Assembly: GCA_007125075.1 (NCBI GenBank) | Contig: SLDX01000057.1 | Span: 1-52,499 of the forward strand | DNA from: Desulfonatronospira sp. | Lineage (GTDB): Bacteria; Desulfobacterota; Desulfovibrionia; Desulfovibrionales; Desulfonatronovibrionaceae | Direction of reading: 5' to 3' | Length of the DNA: 52,499 nt | Part shown: in pieces, positions 19,121-28,866 of the stretch | Numbering within the stretch: the first letter of the stretch is position 1 | Layout: the number at the start of each line of letters is the position of its first letter | Notes under the pieces: model-generated | What the model saw: the letters and a program-made list of their open reading frames with translations, nothing else | What the model was told of the DNA's origin: nothing | Database searches by the model: none | Position numbers and translations under genes: made by a program

Positions 19121-21100
19121 TCATTTCTCAGGATGAAACAATTTTTTATCCAGCTTAAGATGGATTTGCAAAGCGGTCAAAGCAGCCGGAGTGATCCCGG
19201 ATATACGACCCGCCTGCCCAAGGGTCTGCGGCCTTATTCTGGCAAATTTTTCCACAGCTTCCCTGGATAGCCCGGGAATGAGTTCAAAATCCAATTCATC
19301 AGGCAGCCTGGTGTTTTCCATTTGGGCTGATCTTTGCGCCAGTTCCTCCTGCCGGTTGATATATCCCTCGTATTTGATCCTGATTTGCACCTGATCCTGA
19401 ATGTCGGGTGAGTATTCATCCAGACCAGACCAGAAAGATTTAAGCTCGTCAATATTCAATTGAGGCTGCCTGAGAAGTTCTGCAAGTGTAATGGACTTTT
19501 TAGGGACATGGGCTCCGATTTCTTCAAGCTTGATGCGGGTATGTGCATCAGGCCGGATGGCGATGGAATTCAAAGACTTGTGCAGCCTGCTTATCAACTC
19601 CTGTCTGCGGGTATAAATCTGCCATTGATCGTCTTGTACCAGACCGATTTTTCTGCCCAGAGGAGTAAGCCGCTGATCGGCATTGTCTTCACGCAGAAGA
19701 AGCCTGTACTCAGCTCTGGAAGTAAACATGCGGTACGGTTCATTGGTCCCTTTGGTCACCAGATCGTCCACAAGAACCGCCATATATGCCTGATTTCTTT
19801 TCAGCAGAAAATCATCGCCATGAGCGTCGGCCCAGAGATTAAGCACCGACCACAGTCCCTGAGCTGCAGCCTCCTCATACCCGGAAGTACCATTTATCTG
19901 CCCGGCGCAGTAAAGTCCTTTAACAATTTTAGTTTCAAGAGTCGGCTTCAGCTGAGTTGGATAGATGAAATCGTACTCAATGGCATAGCCCGGTCTGACA
20001 ATTACAGCTCTTTCCAGTCCGGGAATAGTTTTCAGCAGTTCTGTTTGCACATCCAGCGGGAGACTGGTGGATATACCGTTGGGATAAACTTCGTATGCAT
20101 CATGTCCTTCCGGTTCAACAAAAATCTGATGTCTTACCCGTTCCGGAAATCTGTCCACTTTATCTTCTATGGAGGGACAATATCTTGCCCCGGTGGCTTG
20201 AATGCGGCCCTGAAACATTGGAGAACGGTCCAGTCCGCTGTTTATGATCTCATGAGTCCTGGTATTGGTATATGTGATGTGACAGGGCAGTTGATCCAGC
20301 GGCGCAGACCTGTATCGACAGCTGAAGAGCGGGCGCGGCTCATCCCCATGCTGAGCCTGCATCACCGAGAAATCTACACTGTCTTTTAACAGTCTTGGCA
20401 CTGTTCCGGTTTTTAAGCGCCCAAGCTCGAAACCAAGCTTGCGCAGGCCGGCTGAAAGTCCGGTTGAAGCCGGATCGCCAAGTCGCCCTCCGGGATGGCT
20501 CTGCATCCCTACATGAATAAGTCCCTGCAGAAAGGTTCCTGTAGTCAAGAGAACATTGCCGGACCTGATTTCTTCGCCAAGCGTAGTGCGTACACCCTGA
20601 ACTCGTCCGTCTAAAACCATAAGGTCTTCCACGCAGGCTTCCCGGATAAAAAGATCGGGCAGTGCAAAAAGAGTCTTTTGTACCCCTGACATGTATCTTT
20701 TCCTGTCTATCTGAGCTCTGGTGGAACGCACTGCCGGGCCTTTGCTGGTATTCAGCGTTCTGAATTGAATCCCGGAAGTGTCCGCCCAGATGCCCATGAT
20801 ACCTCCAAGGGCATCGATTTCCTTGACCATATGGCCCTTGGCCAATCCACCAATGGCGGGATTGCAGGATAAATGTCCGATACGGTCAATATTGACAGTT
20901 AATAGCAGAGTTTTAAGGCCCAGCATGGATGCCGCATAAGCAGCCTCACATCCTGCATGCCCGGCGCCGACTATGATCAGGTCGAAAAATTCGGGCAGTT
21001 CTTTAAGTGGGGAATGCAATTGTCTGTTATTCACAAGCAACACGTTAACTGAGATAATCTGATTATTGATTCTTTGAAGTGAATTGACAACAAGGTGCAT
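19121..21100 (-). CDS. mnmG: tRNA uridine-5-carboxymethylaminomethyl modification enzyme MnmG
   Basis: A 659-residue FAD enzyme that, with MnmE, modifies U34 of certain tRNAs. The FAD-binding motif [15 protein letters not shown] begins near residue 40, and [34 protein letters not shown] and the C-terminal [16 protein letters not shown] block are diagnostic. It is about 30 residues longer than E. coli MnmG at the N-terminus. ATG at 21100 has a fair AGGG element; in-frame GTG or TTG codons nearer the FAD motif are possible but have no ribosome site. It is transcribed alone. Confidence 0.96.
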   Translation of the reverse strand: MHLVVNSLQRINNQIISVNVLLVNNRQLHSPLKELPEFFDLIIVGAGHAGCEAAYAASMLGLKTLLLTVNIDRIGHLSCNPAIGGLAKGHMVKEIDALGGIMGIWADTSGIQFRTLNTSKGPAVRSTRAQIDRKRYMSGVQKTLFALPDLFIREACVEDLMVLDGRVQGVRTTLGEEIRSGNVLLTTGTFLQGLIHVGMQSHPGGRLGDPASTGLSAGLRKLGFELGRLKTGTVPRLLKDSVDFSVMQAQHGDEPRPLFSCRYRSAPLDQLPCHITYTNTRTHEIINSGLDRSPMFQGRIQATGARYCPSIEDKVDRFPERVRHQIFVEPEGHDAYEVYPNGISTSLPLDVQTELLKTIPGLERAVIVRPGYAIEYDFIYPTQLKPTLETKIVKGLYCAGQINGTSGYEEAAAQGLWSVLNLWADAHGDDFLLKRNQAYMAVLVDDLVTKGTNEPYRMFTSRAEYRLLLREDNADQRLTPLGRKIGLVQDDQWQIYTRRQELISRLHKSLNSIAIRPDAHTRIKLEEIGAHVPKKSITLAELLRQPQLNIDELKSFWSGLDEYSPDIQDQVQIRIKYEGYINRQEELAQRSAQMENTRLPDELDFELIPGLSREAVEKFARIRPQTLGQAGRISGITPAALTALQIHLKLDKKLFHPEK

Positions 21101-21338
21101 ACAGACCCTGCGTCCGCCGATTCACCACACGCCTCTTAAAACCTGGTCTTTAATGATAGAGGAGTGAAAAATAGACGTACGCACAAGATATTCTGCACCA
21201 TGGTCCATCAAATTTTTATAATAAAATCAATAAATAAGATCAAAAGAAACATTTGGCAAGATAAGATCTCTAAGCCCGGGCAGCAAAAATATTAACGTGG
21301 TTTACTGAAATCCAGAAGACCATGGTTTGAAAACAATA

Positions 21339-22565
21339 TCAATCGTGGTCAATGGCCATAAGAGCCATAACCTGTGCGTCTTTTAGAGTATTTTGTATGC
21401 TGGAGCATTCATTGGGCTGATGGGCGGTGCCTGTGAGGGTGGACCAGACAACCGCCGGGTATTCCCTGCGGCGAAGAAAGGCAGCTACCGTGCCTCCTCC
21501 CACACCTTGTGCCCTGGGTTGCACGGCATAAACCCGCTCAATGCTGCGGGCCAGCCTGAGGACCACCTCGCTGGAAGGATCGGTGGGAGGAGCGGATTGT
21601 TCCTCCAGAACTATCTCAGAGTCAATCCTTACATTATATTTATTTTCAATATCCTTTCCGAGCAGACGAACCTGATCGTATACTTCCTGTACATCACATT
21701 CAGGAAGTATGCGACAATCAATATAGAATACGTCCAGACCCGGAATGGTGTTGACGTTTGGCACATTGGCTTCTTTCTTGGTTGGACAGAATGTTGAATT
21801 TCCCGGTGTGAAGAGATCGTCCTTTTGAGGAAAGATACTCTGCAGTTCTTCCAGCTTCAGGATAAATGCAGCAGAAGCAACCAGCGAATTGATGCCCTTA
21901 TCCGGCGTGGACGCGTGGCACTGTTTGCCCTGAACAGAAACCTTGATCCAGAGCATGCTTTTCTCGGCCACTTCCATCATCCGGGAATCGCTGGTTCCAA
22001 AATCCGGAATCAGAAAAAGGTCCCGGGTGTTAAAGAGGTCCTTGCGATGATCCAGTACATAAGGAAGCCCAAATTTATTTCCGGTTTCTTCGTCTGAAAC
22101 AAAAACAAGTCCGATATTGATATCCGGGCTCTGGCCCTGCTCCTTGAAAGCAAGACAGGACAGCAGGGAAGAAACGATGCCCTGATGGTTGTCCTCCACT
22201 CCCCGGCCGTAAATTTTATCTCCTTCTACCTTCAGCTCAAAAGGATCGCTGTTCCAGAGTCGGGAATCCCCAGGAGGCACTATGTCCAGGTGACTGATGA
22301 TCCACAGGTTTTTTTGAGAATTATTTCCGGGCAACCTGGCTATCAGGTTGGGCCTGTAACCGCAATCCACTCTCGAGTCCGGGGCGTTGACCTCCAGGAT
22401 ATCCGAAAAACCGTTATCTTGAAGACAGGTCTTTAGAAAATCGGCTTTGGCTTTTTCACCGCCGCCCTGATTTGCCGGACCGAGTGCCGGAATGGCAACC
22501 AGTCTTGACTGCAGGGCAATAACTTTCTCAGACTGTGACTCAAGATAGTCGATGATTCGCTGCAT
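21339..22565 (-). CDS. M20-family metallopeptidase (ArgE/DapE-like)
   Basis: A 408-residue dinuclear-zinc hydrolase. Metal ligands are visible in IISHLDIVPPGD (histidine and the following aspartate), GRGVEDNHQG (bridging aspartate) and VSDEETGNKFG (the catalytic glutamates), and a dimerisation domain occupies the middle. Members cleave dipeptides or N-acyl amino acids; the order of motifs is closer to general dipeptidases (Sapep-like) than to true DapE, and an aminotransferase lysine pathway does not need DapE. The frame is open to 22640, but ATG 22565 (MQRIIDYLES) follows AGGAT at good spacing. It is a single-gene unit. Confidence 0.88.
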   Translation of the reverse strand: MQRIIDYLESQSEKVIALQSRLVAIPALGPANQGGGEKAKADFLKTCLQDNGFSDILEVNAPDSRVDCGYRPNLIARLPGNNSQKNLWIISHLDIVPPGDSRLWNSDPFELKVEGDKIYGRGVEDNHQGIVSSLLSCLAFKEQGQSPDINIGLVFVSDEETGNKFGLPYVLDHRKDLFNTRDLFLIPDFGTSDSRMMEVAEKSMLWIKVSVQGKQCHASTPDKGINSLVASAAFILKLEELQSIFPQKDDLFTPGNSTFCPTKKEANVPNVNTIPGLDVFYIDCRILPECDVQEVYDQVRLLGKDIENKYNVRIDSEIVLEEQSAPPTDPSSEVVLRLARSIERVYAVQPRAQGVGGGTVAAFLRRREYPAVVWSTLTGTAHQPNECSSIQNTLKDAQVMALMAIDHD

Positions 22566-22828
22566 TAATAAAACATCCTGTCTGTAAATGAAGTGATCAT
22601 CCGGAAAGTCATTGTTGCCGGATGTTGAAGCTGCAGGCATTCAGTCCTAAAAAAGAAGGTTTTTTTCCTTTGGCAGGAAAGCAAGCAATTATGAGGAGGC
22701 GTATCTTGATTAAGTTGAAGAATAATTGCGCGGATGGACATAGCCCAAAAAAAACCTGTTTCGGATGAAAAACTGAGTAAATGTTCTCAAACATGTTCTA
22801 AGACTAAATTTTCGCCACTTCAGATTCG

Positions 22829-22862
22829 TAAAAAAACCGGCTGCTTAAATTTGCAGCCGGTT
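22829..22862 (-). terminator. Rho-independent terminator of the PxxKW gene
   Basis: AACCGGCTGC (22835-22844) pairs perfectly with GCAGCCGGTT (22853-22862) around an eight-base loop. On the minus strand the hairpin starts four bases after the stop at 22867 and runs into a T tract, the complement of the A run at 22830-22836. Confidence 0.92.
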
Positions 22863-22866
22863 ACGA

Positions 22867-23154
22867 TTATCTTTTTTTGGACGCCCGCTTGGATGCCTTG
22901 ATGGGGTTAACCTTGACCTGTCCGTATTTATCTACTGTAGCCTGCACATGTGTTGCAAAGTTGCATGCGCTGTGCTCCCATTTCATCGCCGGATCAGCGT
23001 AGCTTTTACAATAAAGCTGTCCACTGAATTCATGAGTGCGCTCGCAGCCTTCGCACTTGTCCACTACAGGGTGGCATTGACCTTGTTTGTAGTTGCATCC
23101 GCCAGAGGTCATGAAAGTGCATTCCACACCTTTTTTTATAGTATCGCATTGCAT
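22867..23154 (-). CDS. PxxKW-family cysteine-rich protein
   Basis: A 95-residue protein with nine cysteines in spaced pairs (DTIKKGVECTF, GGCNYKQGQCHPVV, DKCEGCERTHE, YCKSYADP) and the family signature PAMKW followed by a CNFATH block. The basic tail KASKRASKKR is typical. The family is found mainly in deltaproteobacteria, and its role is unknown; the cysteine spacing suggests bound zinc or Fe-S. The frame extends to 23259, but ATG 23154 has GGAGG 10-11 bases upstream and begins at the conserved part. It lies about 150 bases downstream of the HesB-like selenoprotein gene, and a terminator follows. Confidence 0.85.
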   Translation of the reverse strand: MQCDTIKKGVECTFMTSGGCNYKQGQCHPVVDKCEGCERTHEFSGQLYCKSYADPAMKWEHSACNFATHVQATVDKYGQVKVNPIKASKRASKKR

Positions 23155-23302
23155 GATTAACAAATCCTCCATTCCATATTTATTCAGCAGCAAAAATTGA
23201 CCAGCAGAAAAGTTTTGTTCCAAAGTCTTTTTTTGGATGAAACTAAGAAAAATGGCCACGCCCTGCAGACATGGCCATTATATATATTGGATCAACGAAT
23301 AT

Positions 23303-23605
23303 TTAACAGGAGGAACAAGATGAAGAACATCCGCCTGCATTGGCCTGCAGGCTGGACTTGATCACAAATCCGCCCTCAGTCATATCCAGTTCGATCGGAG
23401 CAACAGTCTCCATGAGGTTTTTGTCTACCAGAAACTGAAAACCCTTGACATCAAAAAGATTGTCGTTGTCCTTTTGCTCATCCAGAGCAAGTGCCAGTCT
23501 TGGCCCGCCTCAGCCGGCAGCCAGATAAACTCTGATGGGTGCCTTTTCCTGGGATTCGAAAAATTTGTCCAATTGCCACTTGGCGGTATCGGTTAATTCA
23601 AACAT
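23303..23605 (-). CDS. HesB/IscA-like protein with predicted selenocysteine (TGA at codon 32)
   Basis: A 100-residue protein reading MFELTDTAKWQLDKFF, then VYLAAG-TGA-GGPRLALALDE, and ending GGCSSSCSSC before TAA. The TGA at 23512-23510 stands where HesB/IscA proteins have the first ligand cysteine (GCGGP), and the frame is intact and conserved on both sides, so it is read as selenocysteine. HesB-like selenoproteins are a described family in anaerobic deltaproteobacteria. GGAG precedes the ATG at 23605. A possible SECIS hairpin follows the TGA. The protein probably handles Fe-S clusters or sulfur; its exact role is unknown. Ordinary ORF calling splits it. A nonsense mutation is the alternative, made unlikely by the second such gene at 38241. 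Confidence 0.88.
23474..23490 (-). promoter_or_regulatory. Possible SECIS hairpin of the HesB-like gene
   Basis: On the minus strand TTGCTC (23490-23485) pairs perfectly with GAGCAA (23479-23474) around the loop TGGAT. It begins 22 bases after the first base of the TGA and has G in the second loop position, both in line with bacterial SECIS elements, which lie inside the coding region. It was found by eye, not by folding. Confidence 0.55.
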
Positions 23606-23813
23606 GATATTTAACTCCCTCCTTGTTTTAAAAAACAATTAGTTATTTATTTTATTTGTTAAAGTCAACCGTAATATATAGTTTTGAAGTGAAAACTTAA
23701 GTTCTTCTTCTCTTGTTGTCAAAGACTAAATTGCATTCATTGTCAACCGGTTTAAACGTGTTTGACACCGGAGTATGAATTTTTTACTTGAAGCAAAAAT
23801 TAAGGGGGTTCTC

Positions 23814-25034
23814 ATGATCCGCATCAATGAACACTATCTGAAACTCACTGCCTCGTATCTGTTCGCAGACATTGCTAGACGCGTGCAGAAATTTCAGGCC
23901 AATAATCCTGATAAAAAAATCATCAAACTGGGCATAGGCGATGTAACTCTGCCGTTGCCGGCTGTGTGCATTGAAGCAATGCACCGGGCAGTGGATGAAA
24001 TGGCCTACACACAAACATTCAGAGGATACGGGCCTGAGCAGGGTTATGAATTCTTGCGCGAAAAAATCGCTGAATACGATTTTCAGCAGCAGGGAGCTGA
24101 AATATCGGCTGATGAAGTCTTCATCAGTGATGGAGCCAAATGCGACACAGGAAACTTTCAGGAACTTTTCAGTACGGACATCAAGGTGGCTGTTCCTGAC
24201 CCGGTTTATCCGGTTTATGTGGATACAAATGTCATGGCCGGCAGAACCGGGGGGTTCAGCAATGGACGCTACAAAGGGCTGATATATCTTGAAAGCGGAC
24301 CGGAAAACAATTTCATCCCCGATCTGCCGCAGGAGCCGGTGGATTTGATCTACCTCTGCTATCCGAACAACCCTACCGGGGCAGGAATCAACAGGGAGGA
24401 ACTGAAGAAGTGGGTTGACTATGCACTGGATAACATGTCTTTGATTCTTTTTGACGCTGCCTACGAAGCTTTTATCCGGGATCCGCAGATGCCGCACAGC
24501 ATTTTTGAAATACCCGGGGCCAGAGAAGTCGCTGTGGAATTTCGCAGCTATTCCAAGACAGCCGGGTTTACCGGAACCAGATGCGCCTATACCATTGTCC
24601 CCAAAGAGTGCGCTGCCTGGGATGAACAGAGAAACAGATTCTTTTTGCACGACCTGTGGAACAGAAGGCACAGCACCAAGTTCAACGGGGTGTCCTATCC
24701 TGTGCAAAGAGCTGCCGAAGCTGTATATTCGCGGGAAGGTCAAAAGCTGGTGCGCGACAATATAGATTATTACCTGAACAATGCCCGGGTCATCAGGCAG
24801 GAGATGCAGAAACTGGGCTTTGCCTGTACCGGCGGACAGAATTCTCCATATATCTGGATTGAAAGCGGTTCAGATTCCTGGAGCCTGTTTGACTCCCTGC
24901 TGAACAGCGCTGCAGTGGTCTGCACCCCGGGCACTGGTTTTGGCTCCCGTGGAGAAGGCTTCATCCGCTTGAGCGCTTTTAACAGCCTGGAAAATGTTCA
25001 GGAAGCCATGTACAGGATTGCCGGATCCCTTTAA
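23814..25034 (+). CDS. dapL: LL-diaminopimelate aminotransferase DapL
   Basis: A 406-residue PLP enzyme (fold type I) that converts tetrahydrodipicolinate directly to LL-diaminopimelate using glutamate, bypassing the acylated intermediates. It opens [20 protein letters not shown], and the substrate-site block [25 protein letters not shown] and the PLP lysine in [17 protein letters not shown] are diagnostic. The frame is open from 23775, but GGGGG lies 5 bases before ATG 23814, which gives the family start. It is divergent from the HesB-like gene and convergent with cls (11-base gap). With dapA and dapF it completes the visible lysine route. Confidence 0.95.
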   Translation: MIRINEHYLKLTASYLFADIARRVQKFQANNPDKKIIKLGIGDVTLPLPAVCIEAMHRAVDEMAYTQTFRGYGPEQGYEFLREKIAEYDFQQQGAEISADEVFISDGAKCDTGNFQELFSTDIKVAVPDPVYPVYVDTNVMAGRTGGFSNGRYKGLIYLESGPENNFIPDLPQEPVDLIYLCYPNNPTGAGINREELKKWVDYALDNMSLILFDAAYEAFIRDPQMPHSIFEIPGAREVAVEFRSYSKTAGFTGTRCAYTIVPKECAAWDEQRNRFFLHDLWNRRHSTKFNGVSYPVQRAAEAVYSREGQKLVRDNIDYYLNNARVIRQEMQKLGFACTGGQNSPYIWIESGSDSWSLFDSLLNSAAVVCTPGTGFGSRGEGFIRLSAFNSLENVQEAMYRIAGSL

Positions 25035-25045
25035 GCCAAAAAAAG

Positions 25046-26476
25046 TTAAAGCAGAGGACTGAAGATCTTGACCACCCCTTCTATGACCCTTTTGTAAAGA
25101 GGCCTCTTGAACCACTGCACTGGACTCAGTTTGACCGAACCTTCCTTGTAGCGGTTTAAAAGCAGGCTCAAGTCGTAACTGAATTCCGGGTCAAAGATTA
25201 TGCTCACCAGTTCCATGTTCAGGTAGAAAGAGCGAATGTCGAAATTGGCTGAACCGACCATGGCCATGGACTGGTCTATGCTCAGGATTTTGGTGTGCAG
25301 CATGCCGTCGTTGAAATGATAGACGTTGGCTCCGTTCTTCATGACCACCCCGCAGTAGTAGGCGCTGGCCTGATCCAGGAGGAGATGATCGCTTCTGTCG
25401 GGAACGATTATCTCCACTTCCACTCCTCTGGCCGCGGCCAGCCTGAGTGCGGTGATCAGTCCGTCATTGGGGATGAAATAAGGAGATACAATGAATACGT
25501 TTCGCTCTGCGGTATGTATGGCCTGGATAAGAAGATCCTGAAAACCGTCTGTGGGTCTGTCCGGGCCGGTGGGCACCATCTGCACTGAAGCCTGTCCGGA
25601 ATTGGCCGAAGGAGGATAAATGTCTGGATTATCCAGTATTTCCTGGGTTTCATAAAACCAGTCCTCAACGAAAACCGACTGCAGCTGCATTACCGTAGGA
25701 CCCTGCACCCTGATCATAACGTCATGCCATTGCCCGGCCTTTTTATGGCCGAACTCGGGCACATGAATGTTCTGTGAACCGGTATATCCGATCTGCCCGT
25801 CAATGACCGCAAGCTTGCGGTGATTGCGGATATCCAGCCTGGCCAGCCTGAGGCGCAGCGGATTGGCCGGCAGGGCCCTGTAAGCCTGAACTCCATGTTT
25901 TTTCATCCATTTGCCCAGGGTGGAAAACATACCCCTGCAGCCCACCGCATCACCGAGCACCCTGCACTCCACCCCCCTTTGTGCGGCCTCGACCAGGGCC
26001 TGGGCCACCTTCTGTCCGGTAATGTCGTTGCGGAACATGTAGAACAGAAGATGGACATGCTTTTGCGCACCATTAATATCAGCTATCAGAGAAGTGATGA
26101 ATTCTTCAGTGTCGGCTATAAGATTTACCTGGTTGCTGTCCAGCAGAGGCATGCCGCCGTGTTTTTCAGCCAGATGAACCAGAGTCTGATGTTCGGGTTT
26201 AATATGAAAGCCGGGATCAGCAGCGCACATGGAATACCTGGAGTTGGTCAGGTGCAGATTTTTATGTTTTTTAATCCTGCGCGAAAGCCTGGGCCTGCTG
26301 AGGCTGTGTTCTTCCATGAACAGATAAAGAATCAGTCCGGGCCAGGGCATCAAAAAAATAACCGCCAGCCAGGCTAGACAGGTTGTGGGATTATCTTTGC
26401 GCATGCCGATTACTGGGATCATGCCCAGGCGGATCACCCAATTACTAAGACTCCAGAGAAAAGATAGGGTCAACAC
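25046..26476 (-). CDS. cls: Cardiolipin synthase (phospholipase D family)
   Basis: A 476-residue membrane enzyme joining two phosphatidylglycerols into cardiolipin. Two N-terminal membrane helices (residues about 1-20 and 30-52) precede two HKD motifs: HRKLAVIDGQIGYTGSQN near residue 217 and HTKILSIDQSMAMVGSANFD near residue 395. Both carry HxK(x)4D with the following serine/asparagine, so both half-sites look active. The start is GTG at 26476 with GAGG 7 bases upstream; TTG at the next codon is the alternative. It stands alone on the minus strand. Confidence 0.93.
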   Translation of the reverse strand: MLTLSFLWSLSNWVIRLGMIPVIGMRKDNPTTCLAWLAVIFLMPWPGLILYLFMEEHSLSRPRLSRRIKKHKNLHLTNSRYSMCAADPGFHIKPEHQTLVHLAEKHGGMPLLDSNQVNLIADTEEFITSLIADINGAQKHVHLLFYMFRNDITGQKVAQALVEAAQRGVECRVLGDAVGCRGMFSTLGKWMKKHGVQAYRALPANPLRLRLARLDIRNHRKLAVIDGQIGYTGSQNIHVPEFGHKKAGQWHDVMIRVQGPTVMQLQSVFVEDWFYETQEILDNPDIYPPSANSGQASVQMVPTGPDRPTDGFQDLLIQAIHTAERNVFIVSPYFIPNDGLITALRLAAARGVEVEIIVPDRSDHLLLDQASAYYCGVVMKNGANVYHFNDGMLHTKILSIDQSMAMVGSANFDIRSFYLNMELVSIIFDPEFSYDLSLLLNRYKEGSVKLSPVQWFKRPLYKRVIEGVVKIFSPLL

Positions 26477-26842
26477 GTTTGAGCCTCACAAAGAGCAAGC
26501 AATTCATTGCGCTGAGCCGGGCATTTCGCATTTAAAATACCTAAACGTTTCAAAAAATCCGTCCTTCTTCCGGCAAGGTTTTAAGTGTCAAGTGAAATTT
26601 GGAAATCCCTGATCGAACAAGGTTTGATTTTGCAGTAAACTGTATTGATCTTCCCAGTCTTTGTATAAGTTGTTTTTAAACTGGGCACAAGCAGCTATGT
26701 CGTCATTCGGCAAGGTGCTCGCCATCTGTCTCTAAATTTTCTGTCGACAGCGAAAGCAATGACTGCTAATTCAAATAAATAGATCTATTAAAGTAAACAT
26801 TTATATTCTCCTGAAATTATCCGGAAGATTTCTGCCAAGAGC
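26477..26842. other. Intergenic region between divergent cls and exonuclease gene
   Basis: About 365 bases with no supported gene. Promoters for both flanking genes should lie here. I see no strong hairpin, repeat or gene remnant. Confidence 0.6.
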
Positions 26843-27688
26843 ATGCTTGAACATAGCTTTGTACATATACCCACCATTGGACTGAATACGGAAAAAAGAA
26901 TCTGGTCCGAAGGCATCCTCTCCCTGGATGAATTCCTCATGTCTCCGCCCGGATTTCTTTCCCCGGGCAGACAGAAATCCATTGCCGGGCACATCAGGGT
27001 GGCCAGGGAAAAGCTTGACTCCGGTGACGCCGGGTATTTCTGCCATTGCCTGCCCGCATCCGAGCAGTGGAGAATATTCAAGGAATACAGGCATTCAACC
27101 GCCTACATCGACATTGAAACCACGGGACTTGGCGGCTTTGGAAACATCATCACCACCATAGCCCTGTATGACGGCCAGAACGTCAAGCACTACATTCAAG
27201 GGGTGAACCTGGAAGAATTCATTCAGGATCTGGAAAAATACAAGGTCATAGTTTCTTATAACGGCAAGAGTTTTGATGTTCCCTTTATCGAGAATTATTT
27301 CGGAATCAGCATGGACCATGCCCATCTCGATTTAAGATACATCCTGCGCAGCCTGGGCTATGGCGGCGGTTTGAAGTCTTGCGAGCATCAGCTGGGCATC
27401 GGCAGAACCGGATGCCTGGGAGAAGTGGACGGCTATTTTGCTGTTCTTCTGTGGTACGATTATCAAAACAAGGGAAATGAGAAATCCCTGGAAACGCTTC
27501 TGGCCTATAACATCCAGGATGTTCTTAACCTTGAGCGTTTGATGATTGAAGCCTACAACCAAAAAACAAATAAACTCCCCCTGCCGGTCGAACCCCTTAA
27601 AACCTGTGCTCCACCAGCCAATCCTTTTACCGTGGACTTGCCTACAGTTGAGCGCATCAAACAGCACAGGCTTCTCCGGACATTTTGA
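26843..27688 (+). CDS. YprB-like RNase H-fold exonuclease
   Basis: A 281-residue protein with a DEDD exonuclease domain of the YprB type (RNase_H_2). Exo I is AYIDIETTGLGG near residue 90, Exo II lies around VIVSYNGKSFDVPFIENYF near 135-152, and Exo III is LLAYNIQDVLNLERL near 220, with the acidic residues in place. Such proteins are predicted 3'-5' nucleases acting on DNA or RNA; no cellular role is established for most. The N-terminal 85 residues have no known domain. The ribosome site before ATG 26843 is weak (AAGAG). It is a single-gene unit. Confidence 0.8.
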   Translation: MLEHSFVHIPTIGLNTEKRIWSEGILSLDEFLMSPPGFLSPGRQKSIAGHIRVAREKLDSGDAGYFCHCLPASEQWRIFKEYRHSTAYIDIETTGLGGFGNIITTIALYDGQNVKHYIQGVNLEEFIQDLEKYKVIVSYNGKSFDVPFIENYFGISMDHAHLDLRYILRSLGYGGGLKSCEHQLGIGRTGCLGEVDGYFAVLLWYDYQNKGNEKSLETLLAYNIQDVLNLERLMIEAYNQKTNKLPLPVEPLKTCAPPANPFTVDLPTVERIKQHRLLRTF

Positions 27689-27827
27689 ATTAATGCGGGC
27701 AGTTTGCAGATAAATAACTCTGCGGACACCCAGCGCCTTGACAACATAATGCCTGCCCTTTGTTCCTTACTTGCCAGACTGTCTTTCCTGTTTATTTTTA
27801 TAAAGATAATTATACTGGAGGTATATT

Positions 27828-28073
27828 ATGAAGGAGAACATGGGGAAACAGGACAGAACTGCCAGAAGCGTGCTGGGGCCTTCATTGATTGTTCTGGGAT
27901 ACCTGTGCCTGGAAGGACGGAAGGGCCGCCCTCTTGGACTGATGTCCATGTTGGCCGGAGCCACTCTGATTGAAAGCGCGATCACCCGGGTTTGCCCGCT
28001 TAGCGCAGCACTGGGAATTGATACCCGCTCCGCCCAGGAAAAGATCAGGGACCGTAAGCAGCTTTTGTATTAA
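27828..28073 (+). CDS. DUF2892-like small inner-membrane protein
   Basis: An 81-residue protein with two short hydrophobic stretches (SLIVLGYLCL and LGLMSMLAGATLIESAI) followed by the motif CPLSAALGIDTR, the hallmark of DUF2892/YgaP-type membrane proteins. In other bacteria the domain is sometimes fused to rhodanese, suggesting a link to sulfur transfer, but no function is known. GGAGG lies 6 bases before ATG 27828. It may share a transcript with the exonuclease gene 139 bases upstream. Confidence 0.75.
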   Translation: MKENMGKQDRTARSVLGPSLIVLGYLCLEGRKGRPLGLMSMLAGATLIESAITRVCPLSAALGIDTRSAQEKIRDRKQLLY

Positions 28074-28252
28074 CGCGGCAGATTGGGCTTCCGGATCGCG
28101 AATCACCTGCGGGCTTTCTACCTCCTGATTACGGGCTTGATCTGCCTTTCCCCTGCCCTTGTTGACACTCGGTCATCGTCTCTTAACTTTTACATATCAT
28201 CAATGGCTGAAGGGACTATTGGTCCCGGAAATCTAAACAATTGGAGGAAGTT

Positions 28253-28525
28253 ATGCCTAAATACGTTATCGAACGGGAGATTCCAGGAGCGGGAAAACTG
28301 TCGGACCAGGAATTAAAGGAAACCTCGCAAAAGTCATTGGAAACCATGAACAAGATGGGTCCGCAGATTCAGTGGGTGCAGAGTTATGTAACCGATGACA
28401 AGGTTTATTGCGTTTATATCGCCCCTGATGAGCAGTCGATCCGGGAGCATGCCGAGCAGTGCGGTCTGCCGGTGAATAGGATCTCAAAAGTCAGTACTAT
28501 TATTGATCCGACAACTGCAGAATAA
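28253..28525 (+). CDS. DUF4242-type small protein
   Basis: A 90-residue soluble protein starting MPKYVIEREIPGAGKLSDQE with the core WVQSYVTDDKVYCVYIAPDEQSI and REHAEQCGLPVNRI, the pattern of DUF4242, a ferredoxin-like alpha/beta fold. Function is unknown; some members bind nickel, and the histidine and cysteine in REHAEQCG could be ligands. The frame begins at 28241, but GGAGG lies 5 bases before ATG 28253. A strong hairpin follows 55 bases after the stop. Confidence 0.78.
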   Translation: MPKYVIEREIPGAGKLSDQELKETSQKSLETMNKMGPQIQWVQSYVTDDKVYCVYIAPDEQSIREHAEQCGLPVNRISKVSTIIDPTTAE

Positions 28526-28866
28526 TGCCTGTTTCTTTTTAAAGAGTCCTTGAATAGCGGATTATAGCGAAAGGCTTTTTTCAGAGCCTGAAACACATTT
28601 TCAGGCTCTGAATGCTTTTGAAGTTTTTTTGTGCTTCTTTATCGTATTGAAGCATTGCCCCACTTATGACTTTTTTTTCCTTCTTGTCCGGGCGGATACG
28701 GATAATACGGCCGGTATCACTGCGTAACCTCACTCAAAAGATTTTTGATAATGGAAGCAATCTTATTCTCAGGCTATGGACATTTAATTTGATGTGGCTT
28801 AAGCAATGTCTACTTGATTAGTATGTTTTTATTCGGCCGGATTTTGCAATCAACAGGAGATGTTCG
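28526..28866. other. Intergenic region before cysK
   Basis: About 340 AT-rich bases. It holds the hairpin at 28580-28612 and T-rich stretches around 28621-28680. No gene is supported. The cysK promoter is expected in the last 150 bases, but no clear -35/-10 pair was identified. Confidence 0.55.
28580..28612. terminator. Strong 14-bp hairpin downstream of the DUF4242 gene
   Basis: TTCAGAGCCTGAAA (28580-28593) pairs perfectly with TTTCAGGCTCTGAA (28599-28612) across the loop CACAT. A T run begins 12 bases later at 28624, farther than in a standard intrinsic terminator, so it may end the upstream transcript or protect its 3' end. Confidence 0.6.

Noticed and set aside
23784-24743. 319-codon minus-strand frame opposite dapL
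   Set aside because: Shadow of dapL, which has all family motifs and a ribosome site.
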